Shown here: positions 44,423 to 53,178 of the stretch, in pieces | Layout: each line of letters opens with the position of its first letter | How positions within the stretch are numbered: position 1 is the first letter of the stretch | NCBI GenBank assembly: GCA_038873195.1 | Contig: JAVZEV010000001.1 | Coordinates: 462,490 to 526,489, forward strand | Origin: Candidatus Bathyarchaeia archaeon | Lineage (GTDB): Archaea > Thermoproteota > Bathyarchaeia > Bathyarchaeales > Bathycorpusculaceae | Direction of reading: 5' to 3' | DNA: 64,000 nt | Translations under genes and position numbers: made by a program | The notes under the pieces: generated by a model | What the model was told of the DNA's origin: nothing | Seen by the model: only the letters and a program-made list of their open reading frames with translations | Database searches by the model: none

Positions 44423-44556
44423 CTCTCTCTTCCCTTTTTACAATAATGCTAATGGACTTGCTTATGAGCTTATTAAAATTATTGTTGAGTATAGAACGAA
44501 AAGGATAACTAAATTAAGAAAGAATCAACACTAAAATGAAAAAAGGTGAATGTTCA

Positions 44557-44841
44557 TTGAAGCTTTTGCTTGATGAAATGTATGCGGGCTTAAAAGAATA
44601 CTTTGAAACTTTAGGATGGGAAGCGGTAACAGCTCAAGAGGTAGGATTGCAAGGAGCAAAAGACAAGGATGTTGTAGAGTACGCAAAGAAAAACGATTTA
44701 CTTTTGATTACGCAAGACCAGAAACCAGCAGAGCTTGCAGAACTCACTGGAGTAAAGTATGTGTTGATTTCAAATGCGATGATTGCGAAAATAGCAGATG
44801 CAAAAATAAGAGAGAAATATCCAAATATAAAACGGAAATGA
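44557..44841 (+). CDS. DUF5615 PIN-like protein
   Basis: About 94 residues from TTG 44557: KLLLDEMYAGL, TAQEVGLQGAKDKDVVEYAKKNDLLLITQD and a C-terminal helix. This is the truncated PIN-like fold of DUF5615, related to VapC-type RNases, with acidic residues at the usual metal sites. AGGTGA lies 7 nt before the TTG; ATG 44536 is an alternative. No antitoxin gene is adjacent, so a toxin-antitoxin role is not supported. Confidence 0.82.
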   Translation: MKLLLDEMYAGLKEYFETLGWEAVTAQEVGLQGAKDKDVVEYAKKNDLLLITQDQKPAELAELTGVKYVLISNAMIAKIADAKIREKYPNIKRK

Positions 44842-44859
44842 CGCAAATCCTTTTCATCA

Positions 44860-45933
44860 TCACGCCAGTGTTTTTTGTTTTTCACCAGATACAAAACTGG
44901 AAACTCTCACACCTATAAGCCGTATTTTTCTATCAGGTCTAAAATACGCTTCCAACAGTTCTCTGGCTGTGAGATTCAAATCTTGCAGTCGATTAGTGAA
45001 GAAAGGCAGAGTTTTACTATGCGTATGCGTCTCAAAATTTTCGTAGCGCACCTTCACCGTAACCGTTTTGAAGTAAAGATTTTGCCTTAAAACATCCTTA
45101 AGCACCTCCTCAGAAAGCCTATCGGCAGTGTCTAAAACTAACCCGAAATCAGATGTGTCCTCTTCAAAAGTGGTTTCTCGGCTGATAGATTTGACCTCGC
45201 CTCTTTCTTCAACTTCGCTCTTGTCAATTCCACGCGCCATCAAATACATTTGTGTGCCTACAACACCAAATTTTTCAGCCAAAACGGTAGGGTCAAAATG
45301 TGCCAAATCACCTATGGTTTTGATTCCCATAGCCTTCAGTTTCTGTTCAGTTTTTCGCCCAACCCAAAGAAGCTTGCGAACAGGTAAAGGAGCCAAAAAT
45401 TTTTCAGCATTCTCTTCCCTAACAACTGTTAATCCATCTGGTTTTTGGAAATCGCTGGCTATTTTGGCTACAAGCTTGTTTGGACCAACCCCAATTGAAC
45501 AAGTCAACTGCTCTTTTTCGTAAATTTCATTTTTAATTTGACGTGCTAAGGCTTCAGCTTCAGCATAATCTTTCACTTTTGAAGTTACATCAAGAAAAGC
45601 CTCATCTATCCCCCAACACTCAAACTTGTCGGCATACTTACGCAAAATATTCATAATATCCTCAGAAACTTTCATGTAAAGCTCATAATTCACAGGCAGA
45701 TACACCGCATTGGGACACAATTTCCACGCTTTAGAAATTGGCATGCCAGATCTTACACCAAATTTTCTAGCTTCATAATTACATGTGCTTACAACCCCTC
45801 TGCCTCTTCCTTCCTTTGGATCGGCACCCACAATCACCGGCTTACCTTTATATTCTGGATGCGTTCTCTCCTCAACAGCAGCGAAAAACTGATCCATATC
45901 CACATGGAAAATTATACGTTTTTTCTCTCCCAT
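44860..45933 (-). CDS. dinB: DNA polymerase IV (Y-family, DinB/Dpo4)
   Basis: A 357-residue translesion polymerase. The metal-binding FHVDMDQFFAAVE (Asp12, Asp14), YEARKFGVRSGMP, CWGIDEAFLDV (Asp/Glu pair), the helix-hairpin-helix region LLWVGRKTEQKLKAMGIKTIGDL and a little-finger domain are all present. It lacks an evident C-terminal PCNA-box. ATG 45933 follows AGGGAAGCT. It copies past lesions in the cytoplasm. Confidence 0.95.
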   Translation of the reverse strand: MGEKKRIIFHVDMDQFFAAVEERTHPEYKGKPVIVGADPKEGRGRGVVSTCNYEARKFGVRSGMPISKAWKLCPNAVYLPVNYELYMKVSEDIMNILRKYADKFECWGIDEAFLDVTSKVKDYAEAEALARQIKNEIYEKEQLTCSIGVGPNKLVAKIASDFQKPDGLTVVREENAEKFLAPLPVRKLLWVGRKTEQKLKAMGIKTIGDLAHFDPTVLAEKFGVVGTQMYLMARGIDKSEVEERGEVKSISRETTFEEDTSDFGLVLDTADRLSEEVLKDVLRQNLYFKTVTVKVRYENFETHTHSKTLPFFTNRLQDLNLTARELLEAYFRPDRKIRLIGVRVSSFVSGEKQKTLA

Positions 45934-46113
45934 AGCTTCCCTTTTCCACATGTTTCTAAATAAAAAATGGTTTCTGCTGATTTGAATCTATCGCAGAAAA
46001 GGAATGTGTACAGAATCAAACCTATGTTTAGTTTCACTAACGATTTTTCATTCATAACCCTTAATGCTACCCTTAACAAATAAAAAAGACACCAAACATG
46101 GAGAGGAAAATAA

Positions 46114-46350
46114 ATGAAGAACAGCAACTCCGTTTCCACAGAAACCGCTCAACAAGTGGTTATCGAGTTCATCAAAAAAAGGAAAAATACGGAAAGGATA
46201 GACATTTCCTCGGTTGAACAGAAAAACGGAGAATGGATAATTAGAGGCACATGCCCAATAGACTTAGAAGGACACCCTTGGGCTGAAAAATTTGAGGTTA
46301 TTGTGGATCAGAAAGGAAAAATTAAAGCCACGGACTTTTCGCTTCTGTAG
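46114..46350 (+). CDS. Small hypothetical protein
   Basis: 78 residues with an alpha-beta(3) feel: ETAQQVVIEFIKKRKNTERI, then VEQKNGEWIIRGTCPI and EKFEVIVDQKGKIKATDF. This resembles a small PepSY-like or NTF2-like fragment, but no family is certain. GAGAGG precedes the ATG. It is single, upstream of a universal stress protein gene. Confidence 0.65.
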   Translation: MKNSNSVSTETAQQVVIEFIKKRKNTERIDISSVEQKNGEWIIRGTCPIDLEGHPWAEKFEVIVDQKGKIKATDFSLL

Positions 46351-46483
46351 AAACACAACGCCAAAATGCAACAACCCATTACACTTTTTACTATACCACT
46401 ATTAATCATCTGCTCTTTCACGCGTTTTTACAAGAAAATATTAAAGGTATCAAAGATAATTTATAATTGAGGTCTAGCTGAAA

Positions 46484-46951
46484 ATGTTTGAAAAAATCTT
46501 AGTTCCATTAGACGGCTCTGAACATTCACTAAAAGCATTAAATGTTGCAATTCAAATAGCCAAAAAATTTGAAGCAAAACTAACACTAATTCACGTGTAC
46601 TCCGTCACAATTAGACCAATAATAATGCCTGAACCGACAACCTTGACCCCGCCGGGAGTGCCAATTATGACCCCCTTAGAAATCTCAAAAGTAGCTGAGG
46701 CAGCCCGTGAAGTGGGCAATCGCATTCTGGGAGATGGAGAAGAAAAAGCTAAGGCTGAAGGCATTCAAGTTGAAAAGATACTAGCGGAAGGTCATGTTGT
46801 TCAAGAAATCATCAGAGCAGCGAAAGAAGGAAACTATGACCTGATAGTCATCGGGGCTAGAGGCATAAGCCGAGTGAGAGAAATGCTTTTGGGAAGCGTG
46901 ACAGACGGAGTGATACATCACGTTTCCTGTCCAGTTTTAGTGATAAAGTAG
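46484..46951 (+). CDS. Universal stress protein (UspA family)
   Basis: A 155-residue Usp domain: FEKILVPLDGSEHSLKALNVA at the N-terminus and the ATP-binding GARGISRVREMLLGSVTDGVIHH at the C-terminus (G-x2-G-x9-GS). Such proteins bind ATP and respond to stress; the client is unknown. A region upstream (46430-46475) is A/T-rich and likely holds its promoter. Confidence 0.93.
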   Translation: MFEKILVPLDGSEHSLKALNVAIQIAKKFEAKLTLIHVYSVTIRPIIMPEPTTLTPPGVPIMTPLEISKVAEAAREVGNRILGDGEEKAKAEGIQVEKILAEGHVVQEIIRAAKEGNYDLIVIGARGISRVREMLLGSVTDGVIHHVSCPVLVIK

Positions 46952-46974
46952 CCGCGTGTCCACCCATCCTCTAA

Positions 46975-47985
46975 TTAGACTGGTTCAGCAATCAGAATGT
47001 TATGTTTGTTAGCTACTATTCTAGCTTTCAACCTAGCCCCCAACGGAATTTCCTCAGCGTTGATAAGGGTTAAACATCTATCTCTCCCAGGCGTAACTGC
47101 CAATTTTTCCCTTTTAAGCCAACCCGTACCTACAACCTCAACTTTTAAGGTTTCGAATTTCCTGTAAGGAATTGAAAGCATGGGTTTCTCATGAATCCCA
47201 AAGTCTTTAGCGTTTAGCACAAGTTTAACTTTAAACTCTTTTTCCCACATTCTTAATTGTTCATAAAATTTTTTCCACGGAATAGGTTTGACTCCCTTGA
47301 CTTTTCTTCCGTGCTTGTGAACTTCATACTTTTGGATGCCTAAAGGAGGAAAAACTTTTCCAGCGCCCAGCTTAGTCGCTAAGTGTATTATTTTTGGAAT
47401 TTCTTTATCGTTTATTTTTGGAACCCATACGGGAGCGACTAGTAAGTCGGTTTTTGTATTTGAAACTACATGATTCATTAATTGCGTAATCTTTTCGACA
47501 TCATACCATTCTGTATTAGCCAGTTTTTTAGCAAGCTCTGGCTCTGAAGCGTCCAATGAAAGGTTTATTCGTGTTAAGCCAGCGTCGCAAAGTTTATTCA
47601 AAAGGTTCATGTCCAATGTTGAGCCGTGTGTTTGCATAGAGACTGTTTCCACGCCTTTAACTTGACTTAAGCAGAAAACAAGCTCGGCAATTTTCGGGTA
47701 AGTTATTGGGTCGCCTACAGTATCAATATGCGCTTCAATGTGTTTTCCGCCTTTAAAGGCGACGAGCTTCTCGAATTCTTCAACTAAATAGTCCACGGGC
47801 ACTATGTATTCTGTCTGGCGTATTCGAGATTTAGGACCAGCGTCAGTTGAGCAGAACACACATGAAAGTGGGCAAGTGGAAACTGGACGAACTTGTATCA
47901 AGTTTGTTCCTCTATCGATTAAGCCGAAAGCGATACAGCCGACCAAGGGAATAGAATTTGAGATTTCAAACATCATTTTTTGCAT
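46975..47985 (-). CDS. Radical SAM protein with C-terminal TRAM-like domain
   Basis: 336 residues. VSTCPLSCVFCSTDAGP holds the CxxxCxxC cluster motif, followed by IEAHIDTVGDPITYP and LTRINLSLDASEPELAKKL. The last ~60 residues (REKLAVTPGRDRCLTLINAE, GARLKARIVANKHNILIAEP) look like a TRAM domain, as in tRNA-modifying enzymes. This arrangement matches the archaeal Fe-S oxidoreductase group COG2100. RNA modification is a reasonable inference. Confidence 0.87.
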   Translation of the reverse strand: MQKMMFEISNSIPLVGCIAFGLIDRGTNLIQVRPVSTCPLSCVFCSTDAGPKSRIRQTEYIVPVDYLVEEFEKLVAFKGGKHIEAHIDTVGDPITYPKIAELVFCLSQVKGVETVSMQTHGSTLDMNLLNKLCDAGLTRINLSLDASEPELAKKLANTEWYDVEKITQLMNHVVSNTKTDLLVAPVWVPKINDKEIPKIIHLATKLGAGKVFPPLGIQKYEVHKHGRKVKGVKPIPWKKFYEQLRMWEKEFKVKLVLNAKDFGIHEKPMLSIPYRKFETLKVEVVGTGWLKREKLAVTPGRDRCLTLINAEEIPLGARLKARIVANKHNILIAEPV

Positions 47986-48108
47986 TATGAACCTTCAGTG
48001 ATGAAAGCAGTTTTCAATTGTTAATGGTATGATTATTTTGGCTAATTTTCTTTTCTATAGAAAAACTTTTCTTTAATTAGCAAGAAAAAGAAAGCCAAGT
48101 GAAGAAAT

Positions 48109-49134
48109 TTGATTCGGAGGCGAGATTTTCTTCTCGAACCAGTAAAGCACATAAAAATCAATGGAAAACTAACCATCGACCAGCTGATCCGTCAATTCCA
48201 AAATTCGGGCTCATTTGGTGCTGGAAGACTTTCAACGGCATGCGATATTTACGAGCGCATGTTACGCGACAAGGAATGTACAGTATTTTTAGCTTTGGCT
48301 GGAGCTGTTGTTCCCGCAGGGATGCGTTCGCTTGTTGCAGATTTAATCCGCGAGAGGCTCATCGATGTGGTTGTTAGCACAGGAGCAAACATGGTGCATG
48401 ATGCCATAGAAGCTCTCGGCGGACATCATTATAAGGGACATTGGAATGTAGACGACAAGGTACTGTATAAGTATCATATATACCGCATCTACGATGTTTT
48501 TGTGCCTGAAGAAGACTTCGTAAAATTAGACTATAAACTTGCGGAAATATACGACGCGATAGCTACTGAAAATAACCATGAAGGTTTGTCCTCAAACGAA
48601 TTCGCATGGGAATTAGGAAAAAGGCTCAATGATCCAAACTCTATTTTGCGGGCAGCATATGAAGCGAAAGTGCCAATATTCCTTCCAGCTGTCCGTGATG
48701 CAGAATTTGGATTCATATACTGGCTGCATTCTTCACGAAAAAATACTCCTAAAAAATTGGTAGTAGACGCTTTCAAGGATGTGCCAGAAATATGCAATAT
48801 CTGCAAGAACTCTCCAAAAAACGGTATGATAGTAATTGGCGGTGGAGTGCCTAGAAACACTGTGCAATCGGCTGCACTTGCATCCAAAAAAGGTATGGAT
48901 TACGCTGTAATAATAACGATGGATCGCCCAGAAACGGGTGGGCTTTCTGGCTCAACATTGGAAGAGACGGTTAGTTGGGGGAAAGTGAAAGAAAAGGCGG
49001 ATAAAGTCATGGTTATAGGCGATGCAATGATAGTCTTTCCAATTATGGTTGCTTCGGTTCTCGAAAGATTGGGCGAAGATTTCAAGCGTGTACCATACTT
49101 AAAACGTAGAGGCTTCGGAGTTGGAGGAAGCTAA
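48109..49134 (+). CDS. dhs: Deoxyhypusine synthase
   Basis: A 341-residue enzyme that transfers a butylamine group from spermidine to a lysine of aIF5A. NAD-binding segments LALAGAVVPAGMRSLVAD and VSTGANMVHD are present; the catalytic lysine is in EETVSWGKVKEKADKV (Lys292). TTG 48109 is the start. The next gene follows the stop codon without a gap, so the two are coupled. Substrate aIF5A is not encoded here. Confidence 0.95.
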   Translation: MIRRRDFLLEPVKHIKINGKLTIDQLIRQFQNSGSFGAGRLSTACDIYERMLRDKECTVFLALAGAVVPAGMRSLVADLIRERLIDVVVSTGANMVHDAIEALGGHHYKGHWNVDDKVLYKYHIYRIYDVFVPEEDFVKLDYKLAEIYDAIATENNHEGLSSNEFAWELGKRLNDPNSILRAAYEAKVPIFLPAVRDAEFGFIYWLHSSRKNTPKKLVVDAFKDVPEICNICKNSPKNGMIVIGGGVPRNTVQSAALASKKGMDYAVIITMDRPETGGLSGSTLEETVSWGKVKEKADKVMVIGDAMIVFPIMVASVLERLGEDFKRVPYLKRRGFGVGGS

Positions 49135-49332
49135 ATGGCGAAGGAGAAACTGAAATTTTGCGGGAACTGCGGCAATCACAATGCGTATAATTATCCAGAC
49201 CAAGTTTTCTGCATGAGACGCTTTTCCAAAAACCTAAATCCCGTGGTGCAGACGCTCTGGTGCTGCGAAGAATGGAACCCAAGCAGCCAAGAATGCTACT
49301 GTGTCGAAGAAGCCACGAAAACAAAAAAATAA
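49135..49332 (+). CDS. Small cysteine-rich (zinc-ribbon-like) protein
   Basis: 65 residues with FCGNCGNH, VFCMRR, LWCCEEWNP and ECYCVEE: six to seven cysteines fit one or two zinc knuckles. ATG 49135 directly follows the dhs stop, so the pair is translationally coupled. No family recognised; a partner of deoxyhypusine synthase or a separate RNA-binding protein are both possible. Confidence 0.65.
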   Translation: MAKEKLKFCGNCGNHNAYNYPDQVFCMRRFSKNLNPVVQTLWCCEEWNPSSQECYCVEEATKTKK

Positions 49333-49405
49333 TTCCCACATTTTTCTTTTTTGTTCAACATTAAAGTTATTACAGAGAACTTTTAGTGTTCTAATGATAA
49401 GCGAA

Positions 49406-49481
49406 AGCCCGGTGGTGTAGCGGTCAAGCATGAGGGCCTCTGGAGCCCTTGACGAGAGTTCGAATCTCTCCCGGGCTACCA
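49406..49481 (+). tRNA. tRNA-Gln (CTG)
   Basis: Acceptor AGCCCGG (49406-49412) pairs with CCGGGCT (49471-49477), followed by discriminator A and an encoded CCA. The anticodon stem AGGGC/GCCCT closes the loop CTCTGGA, giving CTG. The T-arm is GAGAG/TTCGAAT/CTCTC. No intron. Confidence 0.95.
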
Positions 49482-49607
49482 TGAGATTTTCTTGATTTTT
49501 CGTTGAGAAATGGGCATAAACTGTGTGTTGCTTGAAGTTGAGTTGCATGCTATGTTGTGAGCTTTTAATACCTACTTCGCTTAATCGTATCTTTTAGGTG
49601 TTAATAA

Positions 49608-50099
49608 GTGGTTGATATACAGACGATTTCAATCGTGTTGGCATCTGCAAGTGTAATAGCTGGAGTTGTATACTATGCCTTTCAAATTAGACATCAAGCC
49701 AGAATAAGAAAGACAGACTTGATCATGAAATTATATTCGGATTATCGTAGCAACGAATTCCGAGAGGCATTAATAAAAGTTGTGAATCTACAGTTTGAGG
49801 ACTACGAAGATTATGTAAAAAAGTATGGCTCATGGTTTTCTGACGAACCTGCTCATAAAGCCATGGCTATGGTCGCCATGTTCTTTGAAGGAATCGGTAT
49901 TCTTCTCCGCAGAAAGCTTATTGATGTTGGCCTCGCTAGCGACCTCTTTGGTACGTCAATCACGCTTTTTTGGGAAAAAATGAAGCCTGTGATGCTAGGT
50001 CTAAGAAGACAGGCTAATGACCCAAAGGTATGGGAAGGGTTTGAAGATCTCTACAATGAAATTCTGAAAAGAAAGCATCAACAAGCAAAAATCGGATAG
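49608..50099 (+). CDS. DUF4760-like membrane-anchored protein
   Basis: 163 residues: an N-terminal helix (IQTISIVLASASVIAGVVYYAFQIRHQ, shown here only by its edges VDIQTIS and IRHQARIRKTD) and a cytoplasmic helical domain (LIMKLYSDYRSNEFREALIK, FFEGIGILLRRKLIDVGL). The pattern fits the DUF4760 family of unknown function. GTG 49608 is the start. Nothing links it to the flanking tRNA or the downstream convergent gene. Confidence 0.7.
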   Translation: MVDIQTISIVLASASVIAGVVYYAFQIRHQARIRKTDLIMKLYSDYRSNEFREALIKVVNLQFEDYEDYVKKYGSWFSDEPAHKAMAMVAMFFEGIGILLRRKLIDVGLASDLFGTSITLFWEKMKPVMLGLRRQANDPKVWEGFEDLYNEILKRKHQQAKIG

Positions 50100-50378
50100 A
50101 ATACCATTTATACTCCACTTTCCAACATTCCCTAAATAATGATGCAAAGTACTTTTTAGACTCATCTTGAGATAATTTTTCCAAAAAGGATGGAGGACTG
50201 TGTCTTAACCCCAATATTTTTAAATCGACATGTAAACCTAAACTAGGCTACAATGAGATTTTTGTGGGTTTTTCTTTTTTCTGGAAAATGTATGAAGAGT
50301 TATGCCATATCGAATTTTGCATAAGCATACGATTGCATAGGAGCGGCATGGTTTATGGCGATTTTAGAGAGGCGTAGA

Positions 50379-51440
50379 CTATGTTTGGTTTAGGCGCTTT
50401 AGAACTTTTAGAGCGGTGAGGGTGACCCATTTGCTTGGTTTGCCTTTTGTTTCTAAGTCAGCATGCATTCTCCCACTTGGCGTGCTTTCCAATATCCAAG
50501 TGCCATTTTCTTGGCGTTTTTGCAGTAGAGCCTCAATGGCGTCGCTTAAACGCTCGTCTTTTACGTAGCCAAGTCGTGTTAAAACGTCAAGGCCTCTAAG
50601 GATGCTGTAGCCGTAAAACCACGGAAAGCTCAGGGTCAACCAAGCCTTATTGATTATTTTGTAGTTGTGGTGGTCATCTTTGAATAAACGGTGCATAAGT
50701 AGGAATTCCGCGCCTTTTTCGATTGTTTCTTTCATCTCATTTGTTAGATTTTCTTTTTTAACTTCGGAGAAAGCCTCTAATGGACAGATTGTTCCGTAGA
50801 AACAGCCGTGTTTGTCTCTTATGTGTGCTCGCCAGTAGGGGCAGAGCCAACCGCCGTCTGGGTTCTGAATTTTCACAAGCCACTCTAAGGCTTTTTTGAC
50901 CCTTTCATCCTCAGCATAGCCTATCCTAATAAGTGCTGCTGCCATGTTGCCCGTAAGACAGGAATATTGATGTTCAAAAACAAGTGAAGACGCAAACTCA
51001 GCTGGCGAAGGCAGCTTCTTTCCCTTTTTAAGCAACAATGCGTGTTCTTCCTTTGCTCTTTCGAGAGTGTAGCTGGAGAAACCGCCGTCTTCTAGTTGAA
51101 ATTGGAAGATGTATTCGCATGCTTTTTCAACTCTTTTGTCGGTTTTATCCATTCCAAACTGAGCGAGAATCATTATTTGCCAATAAGAAGACTTGTATTT
51201 TGGGTGGTAAGGGTTGAATGGTTCACTCCAATAGCCCTCTGCGCTTTGCTTCTGGAATATTTTATTTACAACCTTAGACTGTGGAATCTCGCGTTTCGCT
51301 TCAATTACTCGCGGATCATTCTCGCTTTTGCCAAGAACATCACGTAACGCGAAATATCGCACTGAAGGATTAGACTCTTCAAGGAGCCACTCAATGGGAC
51401 TTTCTTTCAAAAGACTCTGCCAACTAACCATAACCTTCAT
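50379..51440 (-). CDS. Alpha/alpha-toroid (prenyltransferase/squalene-cyclase repeat) protein
   Basis: 353 residues with at least four repeats of the toroid type: YIFQFQLEDGGFSSY, WLVKIQNPDGGWLCPYW, AEFLLMHRLFKDDH and ALLQKRQENGTWILES, with the QxxDGGW pattern typical of terpene cyclase folds. The DxDD or prenyltransferase zinc site is not seen, so a binding role is as likely as catalysis. The ATG follows tRNA-Lys on the same strand. Confidence 0.8.
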   Translation of the reverse strand: MKVMVSWQSLLKESPIEWLLEESNPSVRYFALRDVLGKSENDPRVIEAKREIPQSKVVNKIFQKQSAEGYWSEPFNPYHPKYKSSYWQIMILAQFGMDKTDKRVEKACEYIFQFQLEDGGFSSYTLERAKEEHALLLKKGKKLPSPAEFASSLVFEHQYSCLTGNMAAALIRIGYAEDERVKKALEWLVKIQNPDGGWLCPYWRAHIRDKHGCFYGTICPLEAFSEVKKENLTNEMKETIEKGAEFLLMHRLFKDDHHNYKIINKAWLTLSFPWFYGYSILRGLDVLTRLGYVKDERLSDAIEALLQKRQENGTWILESTPSGRMHADLETKGKPSKWVTLTALKVLKRLNQT

Positions 51441-51462
51441 CTTCTCTATTCAATTTTGCGGT

Positions 51463-51568
51463 GGCGGGCCCGCCGGGAATTGAACCCGGGACCTACGGGT
51501 TAAGAGCCTCAACCTAACCCCGCTCGGCGGTTAGTCCGCCGCTCTGGCCTTACTGAGCTACGGGCCCT
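51463..51568 (-). tRNA. tRNA-Lys (CTT) with non-canonical 28-nt intron
   Basis: Acceptor GGGCCCG (51562-51568) pairs with CGGGCCC, with discriminator G at 51466 and an encoded CCA (51463-51465). Exon 1 is 51537-51568, the intron 51509-51536, exon 2 51466-51508. Splicing rebuilds the anticodon stem GCGGG/CCCGT around CTCTTAA, anticodon CTT. The intron lies between positions 30 and 31. Its fold is an ideal bulge-helix-bulge: outer AGAG/CTCT, central CGGC/GTTG, bulges GGA and AGG, inner CTAACC/GGTTAG. Confidence 0.95.
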
Positions 51569-51650
51569 ATGGTGTGGTTTTCTAGAATATGCAATTTAAA
51601 GGCTGTTAATAAGCATTAAGAGTTTTAAGCTTTGGTTTTAATTCTATGCT

Positions 51651-52466
51651 GTGAAGTGGTGTAGTTTGGGTGAATTGGTTTTTGTTGGGCTTGGGTTGCA
51701 TGACGAGAAGGGAATAAGCTTGCGTGGTTTAGAAGAGATTAAAACTGCAGATGCTGCGTTTTTGGAGGTTTATACGAGTTTGTTGCCGAATTTTTCTAAA
51801 AAACATTTGGAAGAGCTTTCTGGAAAAAAGTTGCGTGTGGTTTCGCGGAGAGAGCTTGAAGAAGAGAATGGTAAAGTCATTATCGAAGCGTCTAAGAAAG
51901 GCAAAACGGTTCTGCTTGTTCCCGGCGATCCGTTAATAGCCACTACTCATGTTGCATTGAGGATACGTGCAGAAAAACTTGGAATAAAAACGCGCATAGT
52001 TCATGGAGCTTCTATACTTTCTGCTGTGATTGGCTTATGTGGCTTGCACAACTATAAATTTGGAAAAAGCGTGACTATACCTTTCCCAGACGAGACTCCT
52101 TCTGAAACTCCATACGAGGTCATCGCCCAAAACAAGAAGCTGGGGATTCACACGCTTTGTTTGTTAGACATAAACGCTGAGGAAAAACGTTACTTGAGCA
52201 TTAAAGAAAGTTTGGAGTGGCTTCTAAAAATCGAAGAGAAAAGAAAAAAGAAAATTGTCACGCCCAATGCGCTTGCGGTTGGTGTGGCAAGAGCTGGAAG
52301 CGAAAACCCGAGTGTGAAAGCTGGCTTCTTAAAAGAGTTATTAAACTATGACTTTGGAGAACCACCACACAGTATTATTTTTCCCGGGAAACTTCATTTT
52401 ATGGAGGCTGAGGCTCTTGTGGTTTTGGCTGGCGCTCCAGAGAGGGTTAAGGAGATGGTGGAATGA
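51651..52466 (+). CDS. dphB: Diphthine synthase
   Basis: A SAM-dependent methyltransferase of about 265 residues that methylates the modified histidine of aEF-2 during diphthamide synthesis. Motifs: LVFVGLGLHDEKGISLRGLE, VEVYTSLLPN-like EVYTSLLP, VPGDPLIATTH, IVHGASILSAV and a C-terminal HSIIFPGKLHFMEAEAL. The true start may be TTG 51666 or TTG 51675 rather than GTG 51651, since homologues begin just before the VFVGLGL strand. It overlaps the DUF357 gene by 4 nt. Confidence 0.93.
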   Translation: MKWCSLGELVFVGLGLHDEKGISLRGLEEIKTADAAFLEVYTSLLPNFSKKHLEELSGKKLRVVSRRELEEENGKVIIEASKKGKTVLLVPGDPLIATTHVALRIRAEKLGIKTRIVHGASILSAVIGLCGLHNYKFGKSVTIPFPDETPSETPYEVIAQNKKLGIHTLCLLDINAEEKRYLSIKESLEWLLKIEEKRKKKIVTPNALAVGVARAGSENPSVKAGFLKELLNYDFGEPPHSIIFPGKLHFMEAEALVVLAGAPERVKEMVE

Positions 52467-52747
52467 GTTTGGAAGAGCTTGTTTCGAAATATATTGCTTC
52501 TGCGGAGCATGTTTTTAGCAACATGGTAATCGTTGAAACTCCTACAAGCCTCAACGGCGATAACGTCAAAAAAGTTGTGGATTTTGCCAAAGCCTATTTG
52601 GAAGACGCAAGGTACTATAAAGATAAAAAGGCTGCGGTAAGTTTAACTTCAATTGCGTATTGTGAAGGCTTATTAGACGCCTTAAGACTGTTGGGAGTCG
52701 TGAAATTTGAATGGCCAACGGAAAAACTAAAGAGAAGAGAAAAATAG
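52463..52747 (+). CDS. DUF357 protein
   Basis: 94 residues, all-helical (LEELVSKYIASAEHVFSNM, AKAYLEDARYYKDKKAAVSL, EGLLDALRLLGVVKFEWP). This is the archaeal DUF357 family, usually next to FAD synthase as here. It overlaps dphB by 4 nt and ribL by 37 nt. Function unknown; the conserved pairing suggests a link with flavin synthesis. Confidence 0.88.
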   Translation: MSLEELVSKYIASAEHVFSNMVIVETPTSLNGDNVKKVVDFAKAYLEDARYYKDKKAAVSLTSIAYCEGLLDALRLLGVVKFEWPTEKLKRREK

Positions 52748-53178
52748 TTTTGGCTTCCGGCGTATTCGATTTGCTGCATCTTGGGCATGTGAGATTTTTG
52801 GAGGAAGCAAAAAAAGCTGGCGGACGAGATGCCGAACTTATAGTTATCGTCGCCAGAGATGATACTGTTGAAAAGAGGAAGGGAAAGAAGCCTGTAATGC
52901 CTGAAAACCAGCGGCGAGCATTGGTTGAATCTTTAAAGGTCGTTGATGAAGCAGTTCTCGGCTACGAAAAATTTGACATTGGAAAAGTCATCGAAAAAAT
53001 AAAACCAGACATAATTGTTGTTGGATACGATCAGGATGGCATGGAAAAAACTGTAAGGGATTATGTGGAAAAAAGAGGATTGAAAATTAAAATCGTGAAA
53101 ATTGGCAAGTTTGGAGAGGACGAGTTAGATAGTTCTTCGAAGATTATACAGAAGATTATTGAGGATTTCAAAAGATGA
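52711..53178 (+). CDS. ribL: FAD synthase RibL
   Basis: A 155-residue cytidylyltransferase-like enzyme that adenylates FMN to FAD in archaea. ASGVFDLLHLGHVRFLEEAKK carries the HxGH motif (His23, His26); VIVARDDTVEKRKGKKPVMPEN and a late ELDSSSKIIQKI complete the nucleotide site. It overlaps DUF357 by 37 nt and the rhomboid gene by 4 nt. RibK, the preceding enzyme in the pathway, is encoded 0.7 kb away on the other strand. Confidence 0.92.
   Translation: MANGKTKEKRKIVLASGVFDLLHLGHVRFLEEAKKAGGRDAELIVIVARDDTVEKRKGKKPVMPENQRRALVESLKVVDEAVLGYEKFDIGKVIEKIKPDIIVVGYDQDGMEKTVRDYVEKRGLKIKIVKIGKFGEDELDSSSKIIQKIIEDFKR

Noticed and set aside
44557-44841. Toxin-antitoxin locus at the PIN-like gene
   Set aside because: No antitoxin-like gene is adjacent; the neighbours are a radical SAM gene and DNA polymerase IV.
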